Made by a program: the position numbers and the translations under genes. A DNA stretch of 64,000 nt from CAZRGZ01 sp964599775 (GTDB lineage Bacteria; Patescibacteriota; Saccharimonadia; Saccharimonadales; Saccharimonadaceae). Location of the stretch: the NCBI GenBank assembly GCA_964599775.1, contig CAZRGZ010000002.1, forward strand, positions 47,209 to 111,208, read 5' to 3'. Below are positions 43,529 to 52,664 of the stretch, one piece after another. How positions within the stretch are numbered: position 1 is the stretch's first letter; every line of letters begins with the position of its first letter. The notes beneath the pieces were generated by a model. It had not been told where the DNA came from. It worked only from the letters and a program-made list of their open reading frames with translations, and did not search any database.

Positions 43529-45125
43529 GCTTTCCCTTTGCCGCCCCTATAAGGCCTGTAAACAATGGATGTGCTCGCCCCGGACGTGAGCGGAACTCCG
43601 GGTGGGCTTGTGTGGCAATAAAATACGGATGTTGTTTAGCTTCTACCATTTCTACTAATTTACCATCTGGCGACGTACCCGAAACCTTTAAGCCACCAGC
43701 GGTAATATGCTGTTCGTATGTGCGATTTACTTCGTAACGATGGCGATGACGTTCGGTAATCTCAGCTGCTCCATACACTTTTTCAGCTAACGATCCCGTT
43801 TCGAGTAGGCAAACATAATTCCCCAGTCGCATTGTGCCACCGGTAGCCTCTTTGCCCCGTTGGTCGGCCATAATATACACCACATCATGTTCGGCACCTG
43901 GCAGCACTTCAGTACTAGTAGCATCTGGCAGGCCGCCACGCCGCGCTGCGGCAATTACCGCCACTTGCAGCCCCAAACAAATACCTAGGTATGGCACGCC
44001 GTTTTCTAACGCATAGTTCGCTGCGGCAATCATTCCTTCCACCCCACGCGTACCGAACCCACCGGGCACGAGGATGCCGTCGTACTGGGCTAATTGCCCA
44101 GTGCCTTCTCGCTCGAGCTCTTCGGCGCTTACCCAGTCATACCGCAATTTCACATTTTCTTGCCAGGCAGCGATTTTCAGCGATTCTATCACGGAAAAAT
44201 AAGTATCTTCGTTGTCGAGATATTTGGCAACAATACCAATTTTTACCTCTTTTTTCCGCGTTTTGGTGGCACTTTCAACCACCGTGTCCCATAGTTTCAT
44301 ATCAGCTTTTTTAGGTGATAGGGCAAACTTTCGCTCTAAGAGTTCACCAACTTTGTATTCCTCTAGCGTGAGCGGCACACGGTAAACCGTATCGGCATTT
44401 GGCAAAGTGACAACAGCCTCTTTCTCTACCCCGCTAAACATCGCCAATTTTTCAGTAATACCATCATGCGGCGCACTATCGGCGCGTGCCACAATGACAT
44501 CTGGCGAAATACCAAAACCACGCAAGTCGCGCACAGCATTTTGCGCCGGCTTAGTTTTAAACTCTTTGCTGGCTGCTAGGTATGGAATGTACACCAGGTG
44601 CACGTAAGCGCAGTTTTCACGGCCAACACGGCTGGCAAATTCGCGAATTGCCTCAATAAACGCCAAGCCTTCGTAGTCGCCGACGGTACCGCCAATTTCC
44701 ACAATATGTACATCGCTCCCAGCACCAGAATGTTCAATCTCATCTTGAATAGCATTGGTAAGATGCGGCACCAGCTGCACCGTTTTGCCCAAAAACGCCC
44801 CGGCGCGTTCCGCCGCGATTAAATCACGCAGCAGCCGCCCCGAAAGCGTGGCGGCATCTTGTGTTAGTTCAATATCCAAAAACCGTTCGTAGTGGCCTAG
44901 GTCAAGGTCCGTCTCGGCACCATCCTTCGTCACAAAACACTCGCCGTGCTCGGCCGGATTAAGTGTGCCGGCATCGACATTTAGGTAAGGGTCGCATTTT
45001 TGTACGGAGACAGTGAGTCCGCGGGCCTTTAAAATTGCGCCTATCGATGCTGCGGTTATGCCTTTCCCAACACCAGACAGAACGCCACCGGTTACAAAAA
45101 TGTATCGGCGCTGGCCTGTGCTCAT
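43521..45125 (-). CDS. pyrG: CTP synthase
   Basis: 534 residues. Synthetase domain starts RRYIFVTGGVLSGVGKGITAASIG (KxxIFVTGGVxSxxGKG signature: FVTGGVLSGVGKGITAA); glutaminase domain has the catalytic Cys in YLGICLGLQVAV and His/Glu in QAHPEFRSRP. It aminates UTP to CTP using glutamine. TACAAT (extended, TGCTACAAT) ends 10 bases before the ATG. The CYTH gene overlaps its 3' end. Confidence 0.97.
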   Translation of the reverse strand: MSTGQRRYIFVTGGVLSGVGKGITAASIGAILKARGLTVSVQKCDPYLNVDAGTLNPAEHGECFVTKDGAETDLDLGHYERFLDIELTQDAATLSGRLLRDLIAAERAGAFLGKTVQLVPHLTNAIQDEIEHSGAGSDVHIVEIGGTVGDYEGLAFIEAIREFASRVGRENCAYVHLVYIPYLAASKEFKTKPAQNAVRDLRGFGISPDVIVARADSAPHDGITEKLAMFSGVEKEAVVTLPNADTVYRVPLTLEEYKVGELLERKFALSPKKADMKLWDTVVESATKTRKKEVKIGIVAKYLDNEDTYFSVIESLKIAAWQENVKLRYDWVSAEELEREGTGQLAQYDGILVPGGFGTRGVEGMIAAANYALENGVPYLGICLGLQVAVIAAARRGGLPDATSTEVLPGAEHDVVYIMADQRGKEATGGTMRLGNYVCLLETGSLAEKVYGAAEITERHRHRYEVNRTYEQHITAGGLKVSGTSPDGKLVEMVEAKQHPYFIATQAHPEFRSRPGRAHPLFTGLIGAAKGKHE

Positions 45126-45153
45126 ATATAGAGCTATTGTAGCATACTATAGT

Positions 45154-45693
45154 TTATCGCGAATAATCATCCGCAAGGCGTACAATGTCTTCTTCGTCAG
45201 AAGGGTTTTCAGGGTCAGTGTGTTGCCAAATTTCTGCAACGAGCAAATAGCTATCTTGATCGCCGACAAGGCGGTGGCGTTCACCTTCTTCGAACTGCAC
45301 AATGTCACCTGGTTTAAATGGCACCATTTCGCCCTGGTCATCTGTCATGCTCTTGTGGTAGCCACCATGGCCAGCCAGGCAGTGCCAACGCTCAGCGCGC
45401 CGGTCGTGCTTTTGCCAGCTTAAACGTTGCCCGGGTGCCACGAGTAACCATTTTGGACTCAGCTCTACCCCTTCACGGCCCATTCGAGCTTCTTCGGGGC
45501 TAAGACCTGGGAAAAATTGCTCGACAAAACGGTCCGCCTGTTCGTCAACAATCCGGAAGTAGGCGCCCCACGGTTTCGTGTCGTTAACTTCAAAAAAGTC
45601 ATATCCCATATCATCATGTAGGGTCTTTTTGATTTCAGCCACGACGTCGGTTTTTGGCACATCAGCCGATAAATTCAATGATTCAACGTTCAT
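45154..45693 (-). CDS. Cupin phosphomannose isomerase-like protein
   Basis: 179 residues from MNVESLNLSADVPKT; a perfect AAAGGAGG lies 4 bases upstream, so seven residues of a longer reading are excluded. The cupin region matches the C-terminal isomerase module of bifunctional ManC/type II PMI (PWGAYFRIVDEQADRF, then VAPGQRLSWQKHDRRAERWH and KPGDIVQFEEGERHRL), with several His/Glu metal candidates. It could interconvert mannose- and fructose-6-phosphate or simply bind sugars. Function fits with pgi, the SIS isomerase and phosphohexomutase elsewhere in the window. Confidence 0.78.
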   Translation of the reverse strand: MNVESLNLSADVPKTDVVAEIKKTLHDDMGYDFFEVNDTKPWGAYFRIVDEQADRFVEQFFPGLSPEEARMGREGVELSPKWLLVAPGQRLSWQKHDRRAERWHCLAGHGGYHKSMTDDQGEMVPFKPGDIVQFEEGERHRLVGDQDSYLLVAEIWQHTDPENPSDEEDIVRLADDYSR

Positions 45694-45738
45694 ATTTCCT
45701 CCTTTTGAGTACATCTACTATAGCATATTCACCCCACA

Positions 45739-47196
45739 CTATGCTTGGCACCGTTGCTGAAAGTGCTCCATTGGTGCAAAATTATCCGTCAGCGGCGGGC
45801 GATCAGTAATTTTTACCCTTGCTGCCTGGGCAGTATCGAGCCACTCCAGCGACTGACCATAAACACCAATAATATTTTGCCGCTCTGCTAATGTCGGATC
45901 GGCTAAACCAAACAATACAGCTTGCGGTAGTATCTGTTTATACGCGGCGTGAATCACCTCGAGCACCGGTGCGCATTCGGCTGAATTCGCACCAATAATA
46001 TTCGCTACCACAACGCCATTCTTAGCCAACGCCGCCTGTACCCGCGCCGCGTATTGCTGTGTGACCAACGTAAACGGGATCGAAGTGTCGCTATAAACAT
46101 CCACCAAAACCGCATCGTACTTTTTCTCATTCGTATTCAAAAACGCCCGAGCATCCTCGGCAAATACTGTCACGTTATCTTGGGAACTATAATCAAAATA
46201 CTGCCGTGCGATATTTTCGAGCTGGGGATCGATTTCTACCACATCTATATGCGACGCGGGGTATTGCTTTGCCAGATATTCCGGCAAGGTAAATGCACCG
46301 CCACCCAGTATCAATATATTTTCTTTCTGCGGCAACTCTGCCACGACTTCTGCCATTTTACGCGTATAGTCAAACACTAAGTCATTGGGATTGTTCATAT
46401 TCACCCCTGATTGAAAACCACTCGGCCCTGTGCTTAAAAAACGTATAGTGCCACTCTGGTTGTTAGCCTCAAAAACTCGATAGCTCGTACTCGGTGTTTC
46501 TATTTGCGTCACCAAGCCAGCGGCAGTTGAGGGTTTTAAAAGCGGTAATAGTGCTAAAGCAGCCAACAGCAACGACACCGCTAACCGTTTACGGAACATC
46601 ACTTTAGGGAGAACCAGCCAGCTCGAAGCAAGTAGAAGCGCGGAAATAGTCACTATAGTTTCGGTCACCCCTATAAAGTTGAAAAAAATGAAACCCGTAA
46701 CAAATGTCCCGGCAATTCCTCCTATAGAATTTAATGCGCTCAACAGCGCTACTGATTCGCCTGAAGTCGCCAGCGATGCCACTCGCAGCCGTACCAAATA
46801 CGGGCTTACCATACCAAGTACAAAGCTTGCCGGAGCAAAAAGCAGCAACGACGCAAAAAGACCTTGTAAACGAGGATCGCCAACACCTTGGCCGAGCAGC
46901 TCCAGTAGTGTCGGGGCAAAAGTGAGAGTTAAACTCACTCCAAAAGTACTCGCAAGCAACAGCCACGCGACATCGAGCGGGCGCACGCGTGCATCCGCGA
47001 CCTTACCACCCACCGCATATCCCAGCGCTAATGCCGCAATAATCACCCCAATAACACTGGTCCACACATACGTCGAACTGCCAATGCTCGGCGCCAAAAT
47101 TCGCGCCGCCGCCAATTCATATGCCATCAAGGCAAAACCCGTGGTGAAAGAAATCACTTCGTAGCGGCTGATGCGCTGCAAATAACGATACATCAT
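45739..47196 (-). CDS. Membrane spermidine synthase-like methyltransferase-fold protein
   Basis: 485 residues. The first ~225 residues hold about seven to eight membrane helices (for example SVIGVIIAALALGYAVGG, LLLFAPASFVLGMVSPYLV), then a soluble Rossmann domain of spermidine-synthase type: ENILILGGGAFTLPEYLAKQ, VDVVEIDPQLENIARQYF and FAEDARAFLNTNEKKYDAVLVD. The catalytic Asp region reads LVDVYSD rather than the usual DxSD, so polyamine synthesis is uncertain. Fused MFS-like spermidine synthases are common, mostly uncharacterised. Starts inside the rdgB stop (4-base overlap). Confidence 0.85.
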   Translation of the reverse strand: MMYRYLQRISRYEVISFTTGFALMAYELAAARILAPSIGSSTYVWTSVIGVIIAALALGYAVGGKVADARVRPLDVAWLLLASTFGVSLTLTFAPTLLELLGQGVGDPRLQGLFASLLLFAPASFVLGMVSPYLVRLRVASLATSGESVALLSALNSIGGIAGTFVTGFIFFNFIGVTETIVTISALLLASSWLVLPKVMFRKRLAVSLLLAALALLPLLKPSTAAGLVTQIETPSTSYRVFEANNQSGTIRFLSTGPSGFQSGVNMNNPNDLVFDYTRKMAEVVAELPQKENILILGGGAFTLPEYLAKQYPASHIDVVEIDPQLENIARQYFDYSSQDNVTVFAEDARAFLNTNEKKYDAVLVDVYSDTSIPFTLVTQQYAARVQAALAKNGVVVANIIGANSAECAPVLEVIHAAYKQILPQAVLFGLADPTLAERQNIIGVYGQSLEWLDTAQAARVKITDRPPLTDNFAPMEHFQQRCQA

Positions 47197-47813
47197 TCCT
47201 CCGCTATATCATCAAATAGTGCCGTGAAGGCTGCCTCGCGGTGCGTTAAAAAGCCATCGCGCTCAGCAGTGGTTAGCCTATCAAAGTCGTTCAAAAGTAC
47301 GTCCAAACCATCTACCCAAAACAATGAACGAAACGGAAAGCCCTCTTGCACTTCATCGCCCATTTGCTCTTTCACAATCCGTCCAAACATTTGCCCGCGG
47401 TACACTTTTGGCGCTTTATCAGGGAAAATTGCCACTAAAACTGTCTCAAAAATTGCCTGGCGCTCTTCGCCGTGCAGATCGTGCATTTTTTCTAAACAGT
47501 AGTCAATCAATTCCTGATCACTCATTTCGTAACCCGCCCAGCGCCGTGTATACACGCCAGGCTCATTATTCAAGGCCGGAATTATCAAGCCGCTATCATC
47601 ACCAACCACTACCATACCGCTACCCACCAATGACTCGTAGGCTTCAGCTTTCTTTAATGCATTCTGCTCAAAAGTAGCGCCGTTCTCCTCAATATCCACC
47701 TTCATATCTGCGGTCGGGAATTTTAACTGTAACGCATCAGCATAATCCACCGCCAAATTACTAATTTCTTTTTGCTTGCCTTTATTGCCAGTCGCAAAAA
47801 ATATATCTGTCAT
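47193..47813 (-). CDS. rdgB: Non-canonical purine NTP pyrophosphatase (RdgB/HAM1-like)
   Basis: 206 residues. N-terminal FFATGNKGKQKEI matches the substrate-binding SxNxxK block; GDDSGLIIPALNNEPGVYTRRWAG carries the catalytic Asp pair (GDDSGL) and PGVYTRRWAG; the C-terminal FDRLTTAERDGFLTHREAA (AERDGFLTHR) resembles the Ser-His-Arg block. It removes ITP, dITP and XTP from the pool, complementing dut and NUDIX. The downstream membrane gene starts within its stop codon. Confidence 0.85.
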   Translation of the reverse strand: MTDIFFATGNKGKQKEISNLAVDYADALQLKFPTADMKVDIEENGATFEQNALKKAEAYESLVGSGMVVVGDDSGLIIPALNNEPGVYTRRWAGYEMSDQELIDYCLEKMHDLHGEERQAIFETVLVAIFPDKAPKVYRGQMFGRIVKEQMGDEVQEGFPFRSLFWVDGLDVLLNDFDRLTTAERDGFLTHREAAFTALFDDIAEE

Positions 47814-47990
47814 TGTTCCTCCAGTTAAGACTAATTTGCTTGCAAATCATAAAATCTCTACCCTCTTTTTATGATACGCTAAGAGGCTGAAAAATACAGT
47901 TGACCCATCCCAAGTTACTCCAGAGAAATATTTAAGCAAAAATGTGAAACATCATCTTATCCTTTGCCTTCTATAAGCAATGTATGCTGC

Positions 47991-48511
47991 CTACAACTTC
48001 GAAATCTCTAATTTCTTCTCCAAATAAATCGCCGTCGGCAGGCTCAGCATATGGAACTTTACTGCACCGTCTTTAAATTTGTAGGAGATCATGGGGTTAA
48101 CACCACGATCGATGGCGCGAATATCAAACTCTTTGTCTGAGTGTTTGTGCATGAAAGTTTGTAGATCATCAAAAAGCACAAACTGAATATGCTCTAAACC
48201 TTCAGGCTTTTTACTTCCCTTTTTTGGTGCTGGTAATTCAATAGTATCGATACGCCAACCTTCATAATGGATAGGGTTATTGAGACGAAAAGTGGCAATC
48301 GGACGACCGCTTACCATAACTTCAGATAGTAGCTCACCTAACCCAGTCAGTTCTTGTTTCTTTTGCTCGTAGTTCTGCTGCGAGGCGGTGCGATAACACA
48401 GTACATCAAGCTGCGAGAAATCTGCGAAGTCAAAGCCTTCCTGGTTTACTTTTGCCAGTATTTCACTTAGGAATTTTCATAATTGCCGATGATTCCTTGT
48501 AGATTTTTCAT
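47991..48511 (-). pseudogene. YecM-like protein with one frame change
   Basis: The downstream frame from 48317 (VMVSGRPIATFRLNNPIHYEGWR, split: MVSGRPIATF, RLNNPIHYEGW; then ELPAPKKG, LEHIQFVLFDD) matches YecM. The matching N-terminal half lies upstream in the same frame but has no start; a start ATG at 48511 (MKNLQGIIGNYEN), with TATACT 6 bases upstream, is in another frame. One extra A in the run at 48474-48477 would give a continuous 173-residue protein. So the gene is broken or the base is missing in the assembly. YecM function is not settled. Confidence 0.6.
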
Positions 48512-48643
48512 GTGGGCAGTATAACACAAACTCCGTTTAGTTATCTTGCTCATGGTTAGTTACAAACAATAGCAAAGCTCACAACATAATATCCACCAAG
48601 CTTATGCTAAGATATCCCTAAGAACGGGAGGATAAAATAAAAA

Positions 48644-49561
48644 ATGAAACAATACTTAGAGGTATTAAAAGATATCAGCGATAATGGGATCACTAAAAGT
48701 GATCGCACGGGTGTGGGCACAAAAAGTGTATTTGGGCGACAAATGCGGTTCGATTTAAGTGCCGGCTTTCCGCTCGTAACGACCAAAAAAGTTCCCTTAC
48801 GGGCAATTATTCATGAGCTTTTATGGTTCTTACAGGGCAGCACCAATATTAAATACCTGGTGGATAATAATGTGCACATTTGGAATGAGTGGCCATTCCG
48901 TTCTTACTTACAGCAGACTGGCCAGGAGGTTCCCGAACCGAATAGTGACATCTGGAACAAAAAACTACAGGAATTTGTGGAAAAGATCAAAACCGACGAT
49001 GATTTCGCCGCAAAATATGGCGAACTTGGCCCGGTGTATGGGCACCAGTGGCGAAGCTGGCCTACACCAAATGGCGAGCATATTGATCAAATCAGCAAGG
49101 TAATTGAGCAAATTAAAAATACCCCCGATTCACGCCGCATGATTGTCAGTGCCTGGAACGTGGCCGATATCGATGAAATGGCCAAAAGCGGCTTACCGCC
49201 GTGCCATACCATGTTCCAGTTTTACGTGGCCGACGGCAAGCTCAGCTGCCAATTGTATCAGCGTAGCGCCGACTTTTTCTTAGGTATACCCTTCAATATT
49301 GCCAGCTATGCCCTCCTTACGTTAATGGTCGCCCATGTTACCGGCCTTAAACCTGGCGAATTTGTACACACCACTGGCGATACTCACCTTTACCTTAATC
49401 ATTTGGAGCAAGCCAAAGAACAGCTCAGCCGCACCCCACGGAAACTGCCAACTATGAAGCTCAACCCAGAAGTGAAATCTATTTTCGACTTCACGATTAC
49501 TGATTTTACGCTTGAAGGTTACGACCCCCACCCGGCGATAAAGGCGCCGATTGCAGTATGA
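48644..49561 (+). CDS. thyA: Thymidylate synthase
   Basis: 305 residues, long form with an insert near 85-125 as in lactobacilli. Catalytic Cys187 lies in LPPCHTMFQFYV; the dUMP-binding RRMIVSAWNV and QRSADFFLGIPFNIASY are present; folate-binding C-terminus ends KAPIAV. Makes dTMP from dUMP using methylene-THF. GGGAGG lies 12 bases before the ATG and TGCTAAGAT forms an extended -10. folA starts within its stop (ATGA overlap). Confidence 0.96.
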   Translation: MKQYLEVLKDISDNGITKSDRTGVGTKSVFGRQMRFDLSAGFPLVTTKKVPLRAIIHELLWFLQGSTNIKYLVDNNVHIWNEWPFRSYLQQTGQEVPEPNSDIWNKKLQEFVEKIKTDDDFAAKYGELGPVYGHQWRSWPTPNGEHIDQISKVIEQIKNTPDSRRMIVSAWNVADIDEMAKSGLPPCHTMFQFYVADGKLSCQLYQRSADFFLGIPFNIASYALLTLMVAHVTGLKPGEFVHTTGDTHLYLNHLEQAKEQLSRTPRKLPTMKLNPEVKSIFDFTITDFTLEGYDPHPAIKAPIAV

Positions 49562-50046
49562 TCTCCTTAATATTTGCCACCAGCGAAAATGGCGTCATCG
49601 GCAAGAATGGCAGCCTTCCGTGGGATCTGCCAGATGACTTAAAACATTTTCGCGACCTAACGCGCGGCAAAACAGTTATAATGGGATCGAAAACTTATGA
49701 ATCAATTGGCCGCCCATTACCTAAGCGCCGCAATATCATCATCTCGCGCGATCAAAACTACCAAGTTGAAGGCTGCGAAGTGGTACATTCGCCCCAAGAA
49801 GCCTTAGAGCTCGCACAAAATGACGGTGAAATTATGATAATAGGTGGCGCCACAATTTACGAGGCCTTCCTACCGCTTGCCGATAGAGTTTACCTGACAA
49901 GAGTGCATACCCGTATTGAAGGTGATACTTTCTTTCACTTTGATACAAACCAGTGGAGTGTCGTAGAAGAAGAATATCATCCAGCCGACGCACAACACAC
50001 CTACAGCTTTAGTTTTATGACGTTAGAGCCGAAAAATTCTGTTTAA
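49558..50046 (+). CDS. folA: Dihydrofolate reductase
   Basis: 162 residues. Begins MISLIFATSENGVIGKNGSLPWDLPDDLKHF with the catalytic Asp27-equivalent and Trp (given as MISLIFATSENGVIGKNG, then PWDLPDDLKHF); NADPH-binding GSKTYESIGRPLPKRRNIIIS and IIGGATIYEAFLPLADRVYL follow. Regenerates tetrahydrofolate oxidised by ThyA. Coupled to thyA by a 4-base overlap; a terminator hairpin lies 150 bases downstream. Confidence 0.96.
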   Translation: MISLIFATSENGVIGKNGSLPWDLPDDLKHFRDLTRGKTVIMGSKTYESIGRPLPKRRNIIISRDQNYQVEGCEVVHSPQEALELAQNDGEIMIIGGATIYEAFLPLADRVYLTRVHTRIEGDTFFHFDTNQWSVVEEEYHPADAQHTYSFSFMTLEPKNSV

Positions 50047-50197
50047 GTACGGTGTACATCAATTCTAGCGTCATTGAATCGTGCTTTAGTTCCACTTAAC
50101 AGCTTTTTTTAGTTGCTCGATCATATCTTGAGGGTCATTATACGCAATAAAAGTATTAGTCATAAACTGTAATGACCCTGAAGGCTGAACATCCCCC

Positions 50198-50217
50198 GCG
50201 AGCTAAAGCTCGCTTTT
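50198..50217 (+). terminator. Intrinsic terminator downstream of folA
   Basis: GCGAGCT-AA-AGCTCGC hairpin (50198-50213) followed by four T (50214-50217). It can end the thyA-folA transcript. Confidence 0.7.
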
Positions 50218-50240
50218 GGGTTCGAATACATATCTATTCA

Positions 50241-50286
50241 CCAAAATATATAGTGAGGCTATAAAAAGCCTCACTATATATTTTGG
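50241..50286 (-). repeat. 19-bp palindrome abutting tRNA-Ser, probable tRNA terminator
   Basis: CCAAAATATATAGTGAGGC (50241-50259) and its perfect inverse (50268-50286) flank an 8-base loop TATAAAAA. The inner arm includes the tRNA CCA end (50284-50286). As RNA from the tRNA strand it forms a long hairpin; an intrinsic terminator or tRNA 3' processing signal is likely. Confidence 0.65.
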
Positions 50287-50373
50287 CGGAGAGGCAGGGA
50301 TTCGAACCCTGGAGGGGATTACTCCCCAACACGCGTTCCAGGCGTGCGCCTTAAACCGCTCGGCCACCTCTCC
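50284..50373 (-). tRNA. tRNA-Ser (anticodon GGA)
   Basis: Read on the minus strand: acceptor GGAGAGG pairs with CCTCTCC, D-arm GGCCGAGCGG, anticodon arm CACGC-CTGGAAC-GCGTG with anticodon GGA (Ser, UCC/UCU codons), a long variable arm TTGGGGAGTAATCCCCT, T-arm GGTTCGAATCC, discriminator G and encoded CCA. The long variable arm and GGA anticodon define tRNA-Ser. Only tRNA seen in the window. Confidence 0.95.
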
Positions 50374-50531
50374 CTATTGCCCGATTATTATATACGACAT
50401 TTTTATACGCGCCAAACGTACCTGTCAGGAATCCCTAACAATTTTGTTATTTCACTACATTTCATAGTTGCGCTTCTGCTTATATCCTGCCTATAATAAA
50501 GAGGGTATTAAATTCAAAATTTGCGAGTATT

Positions 50532-51326
50532 ATGGCGGAAAAATCACAACAAACTCCTGTTATTCATTTAAAAAAGTTGACAAAAACTTATGGCCATGGC
50601 GATACTGCTTTTAATGCACTCGACGGGGTTGACCTGACGATTGAAAAAGGGGAATTCGTGGCGATTATGGGTCCGAGCGGCTGTGGCAAGACAACGCTTT
50701 TAAACTTGCTAGGATTGCTCGACCACACGAGTGACGGCGAATACGAGCTTGATGGCGTGCCAGTTGCCGCCATGAGTCGCCGCAAACGCGCCAAAATTCG
50801 GTGCCGGCAAATTGGCTTTATTTTCCAGAATTTTAACTTGCTAAACCAAATGACGGTCATTGAAAATGTTTCACTGCCGCTCACCTATAAAAATATGCGG
50901 CGCACGCCACGCCTTACCGCGGCCAGCAAACTACTCAAAACTTTCCATCTGCAAGAACGCGAATACTATATGCCCCATCAGCTTTCTGGTGGGCAACTGC
51001 AACGCGTCGCTATTGCGCGGGCACTAGTAAACCAGCCTTCGATAATCTTGGCCGACGAGCCCACCGGTAGTCTTGATAGTAAGTCCAGTGAAATCATTAT
51101 GCGCGAGCTCAGTGACATTCACAAACGTGGCAATACCATTATTATGGTAACGCACAACCCTGAGCTTACGGTATTTGCCGACAGAATCTTGCAAATGGTG
51201 GATGGCAAAATAACCTCCGACAGCAAGTATCCCGCTGCCGAGCCCGACCCAAATGAGAAAAAGCCATTGGGCAAGAAAAAGAAATCAAAGAAAGCAAAAA
51301 AGGTAACCGTGGAGGAAGCGTCGTAA
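50532..51326 (+). CDS. ABC transporter ATPase, MacB/LolD type
   Basis: 264 residues. Walker A GPSGCGKTT (47-55), Q-loop in FIFQNFNLLNQMT, signature QLSGGQLQRVAIARAL, Walker B IILADEPTGSLD and H-loop MVTHNP are complete. A Lys-rich C-terminal tail (KKKKSKKAKKVT) after about 235 is unusual for the family. It powers the adjacent FtsX-like permease (start overlaps stop, TAATG). MacB-type systems transmit force to envelope or export substrates; no periplasmic adaptor is nearby. A TATAAT box lies about 35 bases upstream; no strong Shine-Dalgarno. Confidence 0.93.
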   Translation: MAEKSQQTPVIHLKKLTKTYGHGDTAFNALDGVDLTIEKGEFVAIMGPSGCGKTTLLNLLGLLDHTSDGEYELDGVPVAAMSRRKRAKIRCRQIGFIFQNFNLLNQMTVIENVSLPLTYKNMRRTPRLTAASKLLKTFHLQEREYYMPHQLSGGQLQRVAIARALVNQPSIILADEPTGSLDSKSSEIIMRELSDIHKRGNTIIMVTHNPELTVFADRILQMVDGKITSDSKYPAAEPDPNEKKPLGKKKKSKKAKKVTVEEAS

Positions 51327-52549
51327 TGTTCATGAATCATATCCGAATTGCCCTTGGCTCACTCAAGAGCACCCGCTTTCGCACCCTCCTCACTATGCTT
51401 GGCGTTATGATTGGTGTTATGTCCGTTACTTTAGTACTGGCGTTAGGTGAAGGCGCAAAAGATGCTGTGAGCAACCATGTCAGCGAACTCGATGAAAGCA
51501 TTGTTTTGGTGCGACCTGGTACCACTCAGCGCGACGCTTCGGGTGAAATTATCGATTACAACCCACTGACAGCCTACGCTGCTACCACATTGACAGAAAA
51601 CGACCTCGCGACCGTTCGCGAAACAGAACAGGTTGCTTCTGCCGCCCCGATTATGCTTATAAATGGCAGCATTAAAAACCAAGCAGTTGCAGCCAACGAC
51701 ACCCATATTGTAGCCACCACCCCTGAACTAGCCGATATTGTTGATTTAAAAGCTAAAGAAGGCCAGTTTTTGGATGGCGCTACAGCTCGGGACACGGTGG
51801 TGATCGGTAAGCAGCTTTCTATTGATTTGTTTGGTACCGACCGTTCTTTAGGCAAACGCCTACAGATTCGTGGGCGTGATCACATTATCATAGGAGTACT
51901 CGATAATATCGAAAATCCACTGGGTGTGAATGGCATCAATTTCAACAAAGCGGCATTGGTAGGGCTTGAAGCCGGTAAAAGTTTTAACCAAGGCATTGCC
52001 CAAATTCAGCAGCTTAATGTAAAAGCACAAGAGGGTGCCAGCACCGACGCACTTCGCCAAAGTCTTCACGAAAGATTGCTCGCTAACCACGAAGGTGAGG
52101 AAGATTTCACCGTCCTAAGTGGTGACGAAGCAGCCAAGGTCTCAGAAGATTCATTCCAAATTATTGTCGGTATGGTAACGGCTATTGCCGCAGTTTCTCT
52201 ACTTGTCGGCGGGATCGGTATTATGAATATTATGTTGGTAAGCGTTACTGAACGCACCCGTGAAATTGGGATACGTAAATCGTTGGGGGCCAGCGACGGG
52301 CAGATTCTCGCACAGTTCCTTATTGAGGCATTGGTCATTAGTCTGCTCGGCGGTATATTGGGCTTTGCTTTAGCCTATGGTTTAGCCTGGCTAGTCAGCA
52401 CACAGCTTTCGTTCCAACCAGTGTTCGAGTGGTACATACTCGCACTGGCAGTTGGTATGTCGGTTATTGTAGGGACCTTCTTTGGCTTTTTCCCGGCTTA
52501 CCGGGCCGCGCAAAAAGATCCTATAACTGCCTTGAAGCAATATCTTTAG
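51326..52549 (+). CDS. ABC transporter permease, MacB/FtsX type
   Basis: 407 residues. One N-terminal membrane helix (about 20-40, LLTMLGVMIGVMSVTLVLAL), a large extracytoplasmic MacB-PCD domain (about 45-275), then three helices in the FtsX domain (about 280-302, 325-360, 372-398), with the conserved GIGIMNIMLVSVTERTREIGIRKSLGAS (GIMNIMLVSVTERTREIGIR). Forms a heterotetramer with the preceding ATPase. A GC palindrome after the gene (52632-52653) may end the transcript. Confidence 0.93.
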   Translation: MFMNHIRIALGSLKSTRFRTLLTMLGVMIGVMSVTLVLALGEGAKDAVSNHVSELDESIVLVRPGTTQRDASGEIIDYNPLTAYAATTLTENDLATVRETEQVASAAPIMLINGSIKNQAVAANDTHIVATTPELADIVDLKAKEGQFLDGATARDTVVIGKQLSIDLFGTDRSLGKRLQIRGRDHIIIGVLDNIENPLGVNGINFNKAALVGLEAGKSFNQGIAQIQQLNVKAQEGASTDALRQSLHERLLANHEGEEDFTVLSGDEAAKVSEDSFQIIVGMVTAIAAVSLLVGGIGIMNIMLVSVTERTREIGIRKSLGASDGQILAQFLIEALVISLLGGILGFALAYGLAWLVSTQLSFQPVFEWYILALAVGMSVIVGTFFGFFPAYRAAQKDPITALKQYL

Positions 52550-52631
52550 ACTAAATCACGGCATATTTGCGATTCAAGACTATCCGAGCTTCCCCTAGTA
52601 GAAAACGCTATGCTCCTGGTTCAGCGAAAGC

Positions 52632-52653
52632 CGGTCCCAGCTTGCTGGGACCG
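52632..52653 (+). terminator. GC palindrome after the MacB pair
   Basis: CGGTCCCAGC-TT-GCTGGGACCG, perfect 10-bp arms. Without a T-tract it could act as a transcription block for both the rightward ABC genes and the leftward pilin gene, which stops 12 bases away. Confidence 0.5.
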
Positions 52654-52664
52654 ACCAACGGGAG

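Larger units (their letters stand above)
50047..50531. other. Intergenic stretch folA to MacB ATPase
   Basis: Holds a folA terminator (50198-50217), a palindrome joined to the tRNA-Ser 3' end (50241-50286), tRNA-Ser and a TATAAT box near 50492. On the minus strand at 50087-50164 a 25-codon frame (MTNTFIAYNDPQ...) ends in TAA and could be a gene remnant; it is too short to call. Confidence 0.6.

Noticed and set aside
50216..50467. 83-codon rightward frame
   Set aside because: It reads through tRNA-Ser and its palindrome.
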